From Pseudomonas entomophila L48 (GTDB lineage: Bacteria; Pseudomonadota; Gammaproteobacteria; Pseudomonadales; Pseudomonadaceae), in contig NC_008027.1 of NCBI RefSeq assembly GCF_000026105.1, positions 1,504,001-1,568,000 of the forward strand: a stretch of 64,000 nucleotides of DNA, in the 5' to 3' direction. How positions within the stretch are numbered: the stretch's first letter is position 1; each line of letters opens with the position of its first letter. The position numbers were made by a program, and so were the translations under genes. Shown piece by piece: positions 8,661 through 16,613 of the stretch. The notes under the pieces are model-generated. The model saw nothing but the letters and a program-made list of their open reading frames with translations. It was not told where the DNA came from and did not search any database.

Positions 8661-9296
8661 TCAAAACGGTGCCGGGCACTCGAATTTCAGGCGTTCGCCA
8701 GAAACTGGATGGGTAAAGCTCAGCATCGACGCATGCAGGCACAGCCGCTCATGGGCCGCCAGCGCCTCGGGGTTGGCGTACAGCCGATCCCCCAGCAGCG
8801 GATGCCCGATCGACAGCATGTGCACGCGCAACTGGTGCGAGCGCCCGGTGATCGGCGTCAGCTCGACCCGGCAATAGTCGCCGCAGCGCTCGACGATGCG
8901 CCAGAAGGTCAGGGCGTGCTTGCCCTGCTCGTGGTCGACCACATGGCGCGGCTTGGTGGGCGGGTCGTAGCGCAGCGGCAGGTCGATGCTGCCGCTGTCC
9001 AGCGCCGGCTGGCCCCAGCACAGCGCGGTGTAGGCCTTTTCCGTCTCGCGGTCGTGGAACTGGCGCGACAGCTCGCGGTGGCTGTCGGCGTCGCGGGCCA
9101 GCAGGATGATCCCCGAGGTTTCCCAGTCCAGGCGATGGACGATCAGGGCGTCGGGGTAGCCGTTTTCCTGCAGGCGGGTGATCAGGCAGTCCTTGTTGTC
9201 TTCGGCGCGGCCTGGCACCGACAACAGCAGGGTCGGCTTGTTGATCACCAGGATGGCGGCGTCTTCATGAAGGATCTGGATGTTCGACAGCGGCAT
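8661..9296 (-). CDS. RluA-family pseudouridine synthase
   Basis: A 211-residue RNA pseudouridine synthase of the RluA family, short like RluA itself and without an S4 domain. The catalytic motif HRLDWETSG has the essential Asp57; other conserved blocks are the PITGRSHQLRVHM segment and GHPLLGDRLYA. E. coli RluA modifies U746 of 23S rRNA and U32 of several tRNAs; the exact target here is not deducible. It lies downstream of minE in the same direction, separated by a REP pair, an arrangement I recall as conserved in P. putida. Confidence 0.9.
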   Translation of the reverse strand: MPLSNIQILHEDAAILVINKPTLLLSVPGRAEDNKDCLITRLQENGYPDALIVHRLDWETSGIILLARDADSHRELSRQFHDRETEKAYTALCWGQPALDSGSIDLPLRYDPPTKPRHVVDHEQGKHALTFWRIVERCGDYCRVELTPITGRSHQLRVHMLSIGHPLLGDRLYANPEALAAHERLCLHASMLSFTHPVSGERLKFECPAPF

Positions 9297-9319
9297 TGCA
9301 GGTTCTCTATAGACAAATC

Positions 9320-9421
9320 GGGGCCGCTTTGCGGCCCATCGCGACGCAAGGCCGCTCCCACAGGTATTGCACAGTTCCTGTGGGAGCGGCCTTGCGTCGC
9401 GATGGGCTGCGCAGCAGCCCC
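9320..9421. repeat. REP-type inverted repeat pair
   Basis: Facing copies of 'cgcgacgcaaggccgctcccacag' and its complement with ggggccgc/gcagcccc outer arms, between minE and the pseudouridine synthase gene. Confidence 0.87.
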
Positions 9422-9444
9422 AGAATCAACCGGAAACGCTTGGA

Positions 9445-9699
9445 TCAGCGCTCAGGCAGGGTGATGTTCAGCTCGAGGATCGAGCAGCTGCCCTGGTTCT
9501 CCAGCGCCACCTGCACGTCGTCGTTGCCGATGTTGACGTACTTGCGGATCACCTCGACCAGCTCTTTCTGCAGAGCCGGCAGGTAGTCCGGGGTGCTGCG
9601 CTGGCCGCGCTCGTGCGCCACGATGATCTGTAGACGCTCTTTCGCTACCGACGCGCTGGTCTGTTTCTGCCTGCCACGAAAGAAGTCAAAAAGGTTCAT
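9445..9699 (-). CDS. minE: cell division topological specificity factor MinE
   Basis: An 84-residue MinE, normal length. The amino-terminal membrane-targeting helix ([10 protein letters not shown]) and the MinD-interacting region ([15 protein letters not shown]) are intact, followed by the dimerisation domain. MinE stimulates MinD ATPase and drives the pole-to-pole oscillation that confines division to midcell. It lies three bases downstream of minD and is certainly cotranscribed with it. Confidence 0.97.
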   Translation of the reverse strand: MNLFDFFRGRQKQTSASVAKERLQIIVAHERGQRSTPDYLPALQKELVEVIRKYVNIGNDDVQVALENQGSCSILELNITLPER

Positions 9700-9702
9700 G
9701 GT

Positions 9703-10515
9703 TTACTTGCCTCCAAACAGACGCGCAAAGAATCCTTGCTTCTGCACGTCGATGAACCGCAGGGGCTTCTCTTTGCCCAGCAGACGGTCGACGGTGTCAC
9801 TGTACGCCTGGCCGGCATCGCTCTGGTCGTCAAGGATGACCGGGATGCCTTGGTTGGAGGCCTTGAGAACGGCTTGCGACTCGGGAATCACACCCTTGAG
9901 CTTGATCGCCAGGATCTCTTCGACGTCGGCGATGCTGAGCATTTCGCCCTTTTCGACGCGCTCGGGGTGGTAACGGGTGATCAGCAGGTGTTCCTTGATC
10001 GGCTCTTCGCCGTTCTCGGAGCGGCGCGACTTGCTCGACAGGATGCCCAGCATGCGGTCGGAGTCACGGACCGAAGACACTTCGGGGTTGGTCACGACGA
10101 TGGCTTCGTCGGCGAAGTACATCGCCAGGTGCGCGCCTTTCTCGATACCGGCCGGCGAGTCGCAGATGACGTAGTCGAACTGGTCCTTGAGCTCCATCAG
10201 CACCTTCTCGACGCCTTCTTGCGTCAGGGCGTCCTTGTCGCGGGTCTGGCTGGCGGCCAGCACGAACAGGTTCTCCAGGCGCTTGTCCTTGATCAGGGCC
10301 TGCTGCAGGTTGGCTTCGCCGTTGACCACGTTGACGAAGTCGTACACCACGCGGCGCTCGCAGCCCATGATCAGGTCGAGGTTACGCAGGCCGACGTCGA
10401 AGTCGACGATGACCGTCTTGAAGCCACGCAGTGCGAGGCCGGTACCGATGGCGGCGCTGGTGGTGGTCTTGCCCACACCCCCCTTGCCGGAAGTGACGAC
10501 GAGAATCTTGGCCAA
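9703..10515 (-). CDS. minD: septum site-determining ATPase MinD
   Basis: A 270-residue MinD of the deviant-Walker ParA/MinD class: GKGGVGKTT at residues 10-18 with the signature lysine, switch motif VIVDFDVGLRN, and the carboxy-terminal amphipathic membrane-targeting helix (KQGFFARLFGG). It binds the membrane in the ATP form, recruits MinC, and is released by MinE. Second gene of minC-minD-minE; the 96-base gap to minC is larger than usual for a coupled pair, so minDE may also have its own transcript. Confidence 0.97.
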   Translation of the reverse strand: MAKILVVTSGKGGVGKTTTSAAIGTGLALRGFKTVIVDFDVGLRNLDLIMGCERRVVYDFVNVVNGEANLQQALIKDKRLENLFVLAASQTRDKDALTQEGVEKVLMELKDQFDYVICDSPAGIEKGAHLAMYFADEAIVVTNPEVSSVRDSDRMLGILSSKSRRSENGEEPIKEHLLITRYHPERVEKGEMLSIADVEEILAIKLKGVIPESQAVLKASNQGIPVILDDQSDAGQAYSDTVDRLLGKEKPLRFIDVQKQGFFARLFGGK

Positions 10516-10611
10516 GGTGTTTCACCCCTAAATAAACGGGACGCAGGTCCCTGCAAATACGAAAAACGGCAACGTGAAAAAAGTTGCGCTAAAAATGCCG
10601 GCAAGTATCCG

Positions 10612-11373
10612 TTAAAGACGGGTGATGTTCAACACGTCGCCGGACAGGCTGACTTGTACGCCCGAGCCCCACAGCGGGTCGCGACGCAGGTCTTCGCAGA
10701 CCTTGTACTGGCCGGCGATGGAAACCATTTCCGCCGTCATCTGCTGGCAGAAGATGCGGGCCTTGGTATTGCCCTTGATCCCTGCCAGGGCACGGCCGCG
10801 CATGGCGCCGTACACATGGATGTTGCCGTCGGCGAGAAGTTCCGCGCCCGGGCTGACGGAGCCGGTGACCACCAGGTCGCCGCCCTGGGCGTAGATCTGC
10901 TGGCCGCCGCGCACGGGCGAGGTGATGATCCGCGTCGGGCGCACCTCGGGTTCGGCCGGGGCCGGGGGCGGGGTGGGCTCTGGCTCGGGTTTCTTCGCTT
11001 CCGGCTCGGGTTCCAGCGGGCGTTCGCGGGCGCCCGACGGTGGCAGCACCGGCAGGTCGATGGCGATCGCCGCGGCGATGTCCTCGATGCGGCTGGCGCG
11101 GATCGCCAGGGTACGCAGGCCATGGTGGCGGCAGATGCGCATCAGCCCGGGCAGGTCGATGGCGCCTTCGTCAGCGGGCAGCTTGTCCAGGGCCAGCACC
11201 AGCGGGGTGTTGCTGAAGAAATTCGGCGCCTGCGCCACCTTCGCCGCCAGTTGGCGGTCGAGGGATTCGAGGTCGTTGCGCGCCAGTTCCAGCACGGTGA
11301 TGGCAAGCATGCTGCCCTTGAGCTGGAACACGGGGGTGTTGTCGGGTGTCTGGTTGGGGCTCATGGTCTGCAT
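10612..11373 (-). CDS. minC: septum formation inhibitor MinC
   Basis: A 253-residue MinC. The amino-terminal FtsZ-inhibiting domain ([16 protein letters not shown], then [12 protein letters not shown]) is joined by a proline/glutamate-rich linker (residues about 120-150, [20 protein letters not shown]) to the carboxy-terminal beta-helix that dimerises and binds MinD ([19 protein letters not shown]). Two ATGs are close together, at 11371-11373 and 11362-11364; neither has a strong ribosome-binding site and the shorter form (MSPNQ) is equally plausible. First gene of the min operon, divergent from the acyltransferase at 11474. Confidence 0.95.
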
Positions 11374-11473
11374 AGACGGCTTGTTGCGAGAAAAGTGCCC
11401 TGACTTATAGCGATAAGACCGATTGCCCGCAACCGATGTAGAATGCCCGGCTCATGTCTTGCCGGAAGTATCA

Positions 11474-12409
11474 ATGGAACGCCCGCGTTTTCGCCCCCTC
11501 TACCTTCACCCTCGATTCTGGGCCCTGTGGCTTGGCCTGGGCCTGCTGTGGCTGGTCGCCCAGCTGCCCTACCGCGCCCTGCTCGGGTTGGGGCGCGCCC
11601 TGGGCGCGGTGATGTACCGGTTGGCCGGCGAGCGCCGAAGCATTGCCGCGCGCAACCTTGAGTTGTGTTTCCCTGAGCTGTCCGGCGACGAACGGCAGCG
11701 TCTGCTCAAGGAAAACTTCGCCTCCACCGGTATCGCTTTCTTCGAGATGGCCATGAGCTGGTGGTGGCCAAAGGCCCGATTAGCGCGCCTGGCCCATATC
11801 GAGGGCATCGAGCACCTGCAAGCCGCCCAGCGCGAAGGCGAGGGGGCCATCCTCATGGCCGTGCATTTCACCACCCTGGAGATCGGCGCCGCATTGCTCG
11901 GCCAGGTCCACACCATCGACGGCATGTACCGCGAGCACGGCAACGCGGTGTTCGACTTCATCCAGCGCCGTGGCCGCGAGCGGCACAACCTCGACTCGCT
12001 GGCGGTGGAGCGCGACGACGTGCGCGGCATGCTCAAGCTGCTGCGCAAAGGGCGGGCGATCTGGTACGCCCCGGACCAGGACTACGGCATCAAGCAGAGC
12101 ATCTTCGTGCCGCTGTTCGGCATCCAGGCGGCCACCGTCACCGCTACGTCCAAGTTCGCCCGGTTGGGCAAGGCCCGGGTGATTCCGTTCACCCAGAAGC
12201 GCCTGGAAGATGGCAGCGGCTATCGTCTGGTGGTGCACCCGCCGCTCGAAGGCTTCCCCGGTGAGACCGAAGAGGCCGATTGCCTGCGTATCAACCAGTG
12301 GGTCGAGGGTGTGTTGCGTGAGTGCCCCGAGCAATACCTGTGGGCGCACCGGCGCTTCAAGTCGCGGCCCGAAGGTGAGCCGCGGTTGTACGACAAGAAA
12401 GCACGCTGA
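11474..12409 (+). CDS. htrB: lipid A biosynthesis acyltransferase (HtrB/LpxL family)
   Basis: A 311-residue inner-membrane acyltransferase that adds a secondary acyl chain to lipid A, using acyl-ACP on the cytoplasmic face. Near the amino end is one membrane anchor (WALWLGLGLLWLVAQL), then the catalytic HX4E motif HFTTLE (His131, Glu136). I start at the ATG at 11474 with GGAAG upstream; the open frame runs back to 11423 but that part lacks a ribosome-binding site. It is divergent from minC. Pseudomonads usually have two such enzymes (HtrB1/HtrB2); which one this is cannot be settled from sequence alone. Confidence 0.92.
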   Translation: MERPRFRPLYLHPRFWALWLGLGLLWLVAQLPYRALLGLGRALGAVMYRLAGERRSIAARNLELCFPELSGDERQRLLKENFASTGIAFFEMAMSWWWPKARLARLAHIEGIEHLQAAQREGEGAILMAVHFTTLEIGAALLGQVHTIDGMYREHGNAVFDFIQRRGRERHNLDSLAVERDDVRGMLKLLRKGRAIWYAPDQDYGIKQSIFVPLFGIQAATVTATSKFARLGKARVIPFTQKRLEDGSGYRLVVHPPLEGFPGETEEADCLRINQWVEGVLRECPEQYLWAHRRFKSRPEGEPRLYDKKAR

Positions 12410-12420
12410 ATTGTCCGGCC

Positions 12421-12482
12421 CGTTCGCCGGCAAGCCGGCTCCTACACGGTCAGCGTAGGAGCCGGCTTGCCGGCGAACGGGC
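12421..12482. repeat. REP-type inverted repeat pair
   Basis: Facing copies of 'cgttcgccggcaagccggctcctac' and its complement between the acyltransferase and the patatin gene, ending about 20 bases before the patatin start codon. Confidence 0.88.
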
Positions 12483-12502
12483 GAAAGATCCAGGGAGGAA
12501 CC

Positions 12503-13651
12503 ATGACCCCCACCACTGGCTTGATCCTCTCTGGCGGCGGCGCCCGCGCCGCCTACCAGGTCGGCGTGCTCGCCGGCATCGCCGAGCTGCTGCCCCCTGG
12601 CGCCCCTAACCCGTTCCCGGTGATCGTCGGCACCTCCGCCGGCGCCATCAATGCCGTCAAGCTGGCCAGTGGCGCCACCCGCTTCGCCGAGTCGGTACAG
12701 CACCTGACCACCTTCTGGCAGCATTTTCGCAGCCATCAGGTGGTACGCAGTGACTGGCCGGGGGTCATCCGCCAGGCCAGCCGCTTCGTCGGGCACAGTC
12801 TGCTGGGGATGGGTCGCCATGTGCCGGTGGCGTTGCTCGACAGCCGTCCGTTGCGTGCCCTGTTGCACAAGCACCTCGACCTCGATGGCATCGGCCACTC
12901 CCTGGCGGCCAATCAGCTGCGCGCCGTTGCCATCACCGCCTTTGGCTACGAGTCGGGCCAGGCCGTGACCTTCTACCAGGGCCGCGACACCATTGAACCC
13001 TGGCTGCGCCACCGGCGCATCGGCATGCCCACGCCGCTGACCATCGACCATCTGCTGGCCAGTTCGGCGATCCCGCTGCTGTTCGCCCCAGTGCGGCTGG
13101 GCGAGGAGTACTTCGGCGATGGCGCGGTGCGTCAGTCGGCACCGATCAGCCCGGCGCTGCACCTGGGTGCCAGCCGCGTGCTGGTGGTGGGCGTCAGTGG
13201 CAACCCTCAGCGGCCAGCGCCGCCGTTGCCGACCCAGCGCGTGTTCAGCGGCCAGCAGCCGAGCCTGGCGCAGATTGGCGGCCACATGCTCAACAGCACC
13301 TTCATCGACAGCCTCGAGGATGACATCGAGCTGCTGCAGCGTCTCAACCACCTCAGCCACCTGTTGCCCGCGCACTTGGATACCCGGCGCCTGGGCCTGG
13401 CGCCGATCGAGGTGCTGGTGGTTGCGCCCAGCCAGCCGCTGGACGAGATCGCTGCCCGGCACCGGCGCGAGTTGCCGGCGGCGTTGCGCCTGTTCCTGCG
13501 CGGGCCGGGGGCGACCAAAACCAGTGGGGCGGGGGTGCTGAGCTATCTGTTGTTCGAGGCGAGCTATTGCAGCGAGCTGATCGAGCTGGGGCGCAAGGAT
13601 GCGCTGGCGAAGAAGCGCGAGCTGACGCAGTTTCTGGGATTGGCGGGGTGA
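12503..13651 (+). CDS. patatin-like phospholipase family protein
   Basis: A 382-residue serine lipid hydrolase with the patatin Ser-Asp dyad: oxyanion loop GGGARAA (residues 11-17), nucleophile elbow GTSAG (Ser45) and the catalytic Asp in DGA (Asp206). There is no signal peptide, so it is cytosolic or peripheral to the inner membrane. The ATG at 12503 has a strong AGGGAGGAA upstream, and the frame before it is REP sequence. A carboxy-terminal domain (about residues 260-380) is less conserved. It lies in an envelope-lipid block with HtrB, MlaA and a serine hydrolase; substrate unknown. Confidence 0.9.
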   Translation: MTPTTGLILSGGGARAAYQVGVLAGIAELLPPGAPNPFPVIVGTSAGAINAVKLASGATRFAESVQHLTTFWQHFRSHQVVRSDWPGVIRQASRFVGHSLLGMGRHVPVALLDSRPLRALLHKHLDLDGIGHSLAANQLRAVAITAFGYESGQAVTFYQGRDTIEPWLRHRRIGMPTPLTIDHLLASSAIPLLFAPVRLGEEYFGDGAVRQSAPISPALHLGASRVLVVGVSGNPQRPAPPLPTQRVFSGQQPSLAQIGGHMLNSTFIDSLEDDIELLQRLNHLSHLLPAHLDTRRLGLAPIEVLVVAPSQPLDEIAARHRRELPAALRLFLRGPGATKTSGAGVLSYLLFEASYCSELIELGRKDALAKKRELTQFLGLAG

Positions 13652-13663
13652 CCGGTTCGCCTG

Positions 13664-13748
13664 TGTAGGAGCGGCTTCAGCCGCGATCACCCGCGAAGCG
13701 GGTGCCGGGCATCGCGTTGCCTGGATCGCGGCTGAAGCCGCTCCTACA
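13664..13748. repeat. REP-type inverted repeat pair
   Basis: Facing copies of 'gtaggagcggcttcagccgcgat' around cacccgcgaagcgggtg, sitting between the convergent ends of the patatin and mlaA genes. Confidence 0.9.
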
Positions 13749-13759
13749 ACGAATCGCAG

Positions 13760-14575
13760 CTATTCGGCGATCTGCAACTTGCGCGCCTGGGTGTACACGT
13801 AGCGCAGCTTCTCGTACTCGAACGGCGAGTTGGTCTGCCCGTAGCGGAAGTTGTTGGTGTAGCGCAGGTCGATCACGCGCAGCAGGGTGATCTCGGGGTG
13901 CTCCTCGGCCGCCTCGGCCATGTTGAGGAAGTTGAGCTCCCGCTCGCCCACGTAGTCCACCACCAGCCCGGTGGTGTCGCGCAGGTTCGAAGGCCCCAGG
14001 ATCGGCAGCATGATGTACGGCCCTTCCGGCACGCCATAGACGCCGAGGGTCTGGCCGAAGTCCTCCTTCTGTTTCGGCAACCCCATCTTGGTGGCCGGGT
14101 CCCACAATCCACCCACGCCAATGATCGTGTTGAACATCAGCCGCGCGGTGATTTCCGCCGAACGCTTGGGCTTGAGCTGCAGCACGCTGTTGAACAGGTT
14201 GGGCACATCCCCTAGGTTGCTGAAGAAGTTGCTGACGCCGGTACGCACGAAGCCTGGCGTGACGTAGCGGTAACCATTGACCACCGGCAGGAACACCCAC
14301 TCGTCGAAGCGGTAGTTGAAGTGATAGATGCGCCGGTTCATCGATTCCAGCGGGTCGTACACATTCAGTGCGGCCAGGGTCGAGCGTTCGAACTCGCGCT
14401 GGTCCAGACCCGGGTTGAATTTCAGTTCACGCAGCGGGTCGAGGAAACCGTCGGTTTCCGCCGAGAGGGTGCCGATGGTTTCGGATTCGACCACGCTGGC
14501 ACGCGGCGCGGTCTCCTCGGCCAGGGCGCAGCCGCTGGCGAGCAGGGCGGTGACGAGCAGCAGTCTGTTAACCAC
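13760..14575 (-). CDS. mlaA: MlaA (VacJ) outer-membrane lipoprotein
   Basis: A 271-residue outer-membrane lipoprotein that extracts mislocalised phospholipids from the outer leaflet and passes them to MlaC for retrograde transport. It has a lipoprotein signal (VTALLASGC) and the family core NVYDPLESMNRRIYHFNYRFD and GVGGLWDPA. I start at the GTG at 14573-14575, preceded by CTGGAG about nine bases upstream; the open frame beyond lies inside the upstream hydrolase gene. The two genes overlap by eight bases (GTGGTTAA), a strong sign of translational coupling. The rest of the Mla system is not in this window. Confidence 0.93.
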   Translation of the reverse strand: MVNRLLLVTALLASGCALAEETAPRASVVESETIGTLSAETDGFLDPLRELKFNPGLDQREFERSTLAALNVYDPLESMNRRIYHFNYRFDEWVFLPVVNGYRYVTPGFVRTGVSNFFSNLGDVPNLFNSVLQLKPKRSAEITARLMFNTIIGVGGLWDPATKMGLPKQKEDFGQTLGVYGVPEGPYIMLPILGPSNLRDTTGLVVDYVGERELNFLNMAEAAEEHPEITLLRVIDLRYTNNFRYGQTNSPFEYEKLRYVYTQARKLQIAE

Positions 14576-15866
14576 GGAAGAACTCCAGCATGGCGTCGCT
14601 GTTGACGCGGTAGTTGAGGTTGCCGCAATGGCCGCCATGGGGGTAGAGCGTGAGACGGTCGCCGAACACCCGGCGCAGGAAACCGATATCGCCGGGGCCG
14701 AGGATCACGTCGTCGGCGTTGTGCATCACGGCGATCTTCGGGCTGTTGCGCAGGTAGTCTTCCAGCGCGTAGAGGCTGACCTGGTCGATCAGTTGCAACA
14801 CGCTGTTGCCATCGGTACGCGCACGCCACATCGGTATCACCTGCTCGGTGATGTAGCAGTCGAAGTCGCATTGCAGGGCGCGCTTGAAGAACGGCTCCAG
14901 GCTGCTGCCCTCGGTGATAGGCAGCTTCGGCGGGATGATCAGGCCGCGGCGGTTGATCAGGTCGGAGGTGAAGGCGATGTCGGCTGCCGAGAAGCGGAAC
15001 GAGGTGCCGATGAGCATGGCCATCTGCTCGTTGGACAGGTGCTCGCGGGACTTCTGGAAGTCGTACAGCAGGGCGTCGTTGAGGTCGATGTAGCCCTTGT
15101 CCTGGAAGTAGCGGGTGAGCTTTTCCAGCATCAGTTCGTAGAAGGTGGTGCTCTTGTCGATGCCCTTGACCCGGGTTTGCACCAGTTTGTCCAGGTTGGT
15201 GACCGAGGTGTACAGGTTGACTGGCGGGTTGAGCAGCAGCACGCGCTTGAACTTGAAGCTCTGGCGGGTTTCGTCCAGCTTGCTGACGAACGCTGCGTCC
15301 AGCGCCCCCAGGCTATAGCCGGTGAGGTAGTACTCACTGATCGGCAGGCGCGGGTGCTGCGCGCGCACCGCCTGCATGACCCGGTACAGGTCCTTTGCAT
15401 CCTCGCTGGTCACCCCAGGGGTGGCGAAGCGCGAGGCGGCGCTCATGAAGTCCCAGCTGGTGGGCGAGGACAGTTGCACCACGTGGTAGCCGGCCTGGTA
15501 GAACAGCTTCTTCAGGTACTCGTTGATGCTGCTGGAATAGGGCGCGCCGGTGCCAGCGATCAGGAAGATCAGCGGTGCCTCGTGATCTTGCCTGGCCAGG
15601 CGATAGCGCAGCTTCTTCACCGACCAGAAGTTGTCGGGCAGGGTGAATTCGCGCTCGGGGCGTAGCGTGAGGCTGTAGTCGGCCTGGTCGATGTCGTCGT
15701 CGCTGGGCAGCGTCGGGCGATGGTCCGGCGGCGTGGTGGCGATGGTCGCCTCGAACGGGTTGGTCAACGGGTAGCCGTAGCTCGCGGCGTCGATGTCCCG
15801 CGCCAGGGCGGCCGCAGCCATGAGCAGGCCGCCAAGCAGGGCGGCGAGGCGCAAAGGTCGAAGCAT
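14568..15866 (-). CDS. exported alpha/beta-fold serine hydrolase
   Basis: A 432-residue secreted hydrolase: signal peptide at residues 1-22 (cleavage near ALA), nucleophile elbow GYSLG (Ser185), candidate acid Asp in MHNADDVILG and the catalytic His in GGHCGN close to the end. Acting in the periplasm and coupled by an eight-base overlap to mlaA, it is a plausible lipase or esterase working on outer-membrane or retrograde-trafficked lipids; that role is inference. The start ATG at 15864-15866 follows a GGGGGA sequence. Not a family I can name precisely. Confidence 0.85.
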   Translation of the reverse strand: MLRPLRLAALLGGLLMAAAALARDIDAASYGYPLTNPFEATIATTPPDHRPTLPSDDDIDQADYSLTLRPEREFTLPDNFWSVKKLRYRLARQDHEAPLIFLIAGTGAPYSSSINEYLKKLFYQAGYHVVQLSSPTSWDFMSAASRFATPGVTSEDAKDLYRVMQAVRAQHPRLPISEYYLTGYSLGALDAAFVSKLDETRQSFKFKRVLLLNPPVNLYTSVTNLDKLVQTRVKGIDKSTTFYELMLEKLTRYFQDKGYIDLNDALLYDFQKSREHLSNEQMAMLIGTSFRFSAADIAFTSDLINRRGLIIPPKLPITEGSSLEPFFKRALQCDFDCYITEQVIPMWRARTDGNSVLQLIDQVSLYALEDYLRNSPKIAVMHNADDVILGPGDIGFLRRVFGDRLTLYPHGGHCGNLNYRVNSDAMLEFFRG

Positions 15867-16084
15867 GAAATCCCCCAGGAAAACGCAAGGTCGTGCAATC
15901 AATACGCAGGCTAGGACCACGGCTGGCCAGGCAAAGTTGCCGCCGTTCATGCCTTTGTCGCGCCAGATGTTGCCGCGCCGGGCAATGTTTGTCTTGTGCA
16001 ACATAGCTGCAGGCGGGTGATTTTGCCTTGCATCGCGCCTTGGGCGATCATGCGGCGTTTCGATTACCGCTATTGGAGAACGGC

Positions 16085-16459
16085 ATGTCTCGGTCGCTTC
16101 CGGTCGTTGCCCTGATGCTGTTCCTGCTGCTTTGGCTGGCCGCCAGTTATGGCGTGCGCTATGGGTTGATGGAAGATGCCAGTTGGGTTGGCTTGTGCAC
16201 GGTGCCGAGCGAATATTGGCAGTGCCAGGTGCGCTCGCTGCTGGGGTTGGCGATTCACTTCCAGGTGATTGCCTGGGTTGGATTGGGGCTGGCGTTGATC
16301 GCCCAGCTGCTTCCGGCAAGGCTGGGTTGGTGGCTGGCGGTGCTGGCCTTGGTTTTCGGTGTCCCGGCGCTGGTGCTCTATACCGCCAGTATCGCGGTGT
16401 TCACGGTGGTGCTGGCGGGGTTGCGCCTGGTTCGGCGCGCTTTACCGGATCGACGATAG
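16085..16459 (+). CDS. small integral membrane protein of unknown function (124 aa)
   Basis: A 124-residue hydrophobic protein with about three to four membrane segments (VVALMLFLLLWLAASYGV; HFQVIAWVGLGLALIAQLL; GWWLAVLALVFGVPALVLYTASIAVFTV) and a basic carboxy end. Two cysteines flank a short periplasmic-looking loop (GLCTVPSEYWQCQV). The ATG at 16085 has TTGGAG upstream. It is divergent from the hydrolase-mlaA pair and convergent with the GH17 gene. I do not recognise the family. Confidence 0.75.
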   Translation: MSRSLPVVALMLFLLLWLAASYGVRYGLMEDASWVGLCTVPSEYWQCQVRSLLGLAIHFQVIAWVGLGLALIAQLLPARLGWWLAVLALVFGVPALVLYTASIAVFTVVLAGLRLVRRALPDRR

Positions 16460-16479
16460 GCCTACGCATTGCACAGTTC

Positions 16480-16600
16480 CTGTGGGAGCGGCCTTGTGTC
16501 GCGAAAGGGCCGCAAGGCGGCCCAGGGATTAAGTTGGTGCCGCTGTAGTTGCCGGGGCTGCTGTGCAGCCCTTTCGCGACACAAGGCCGCTCCCACCGGG
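16480..16600. repeat. REP-type inverted repeat pair
   Basis: Facing copies of 'tgtgggagcggccttgtgtcgcgaaagggc' and its complement, about 60 bases apart, between the convergent small membrane protein gene and the GH17 gene. Confidence 0.88.
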
Positions 16601-16613
16601 ACTGCTATCCATG

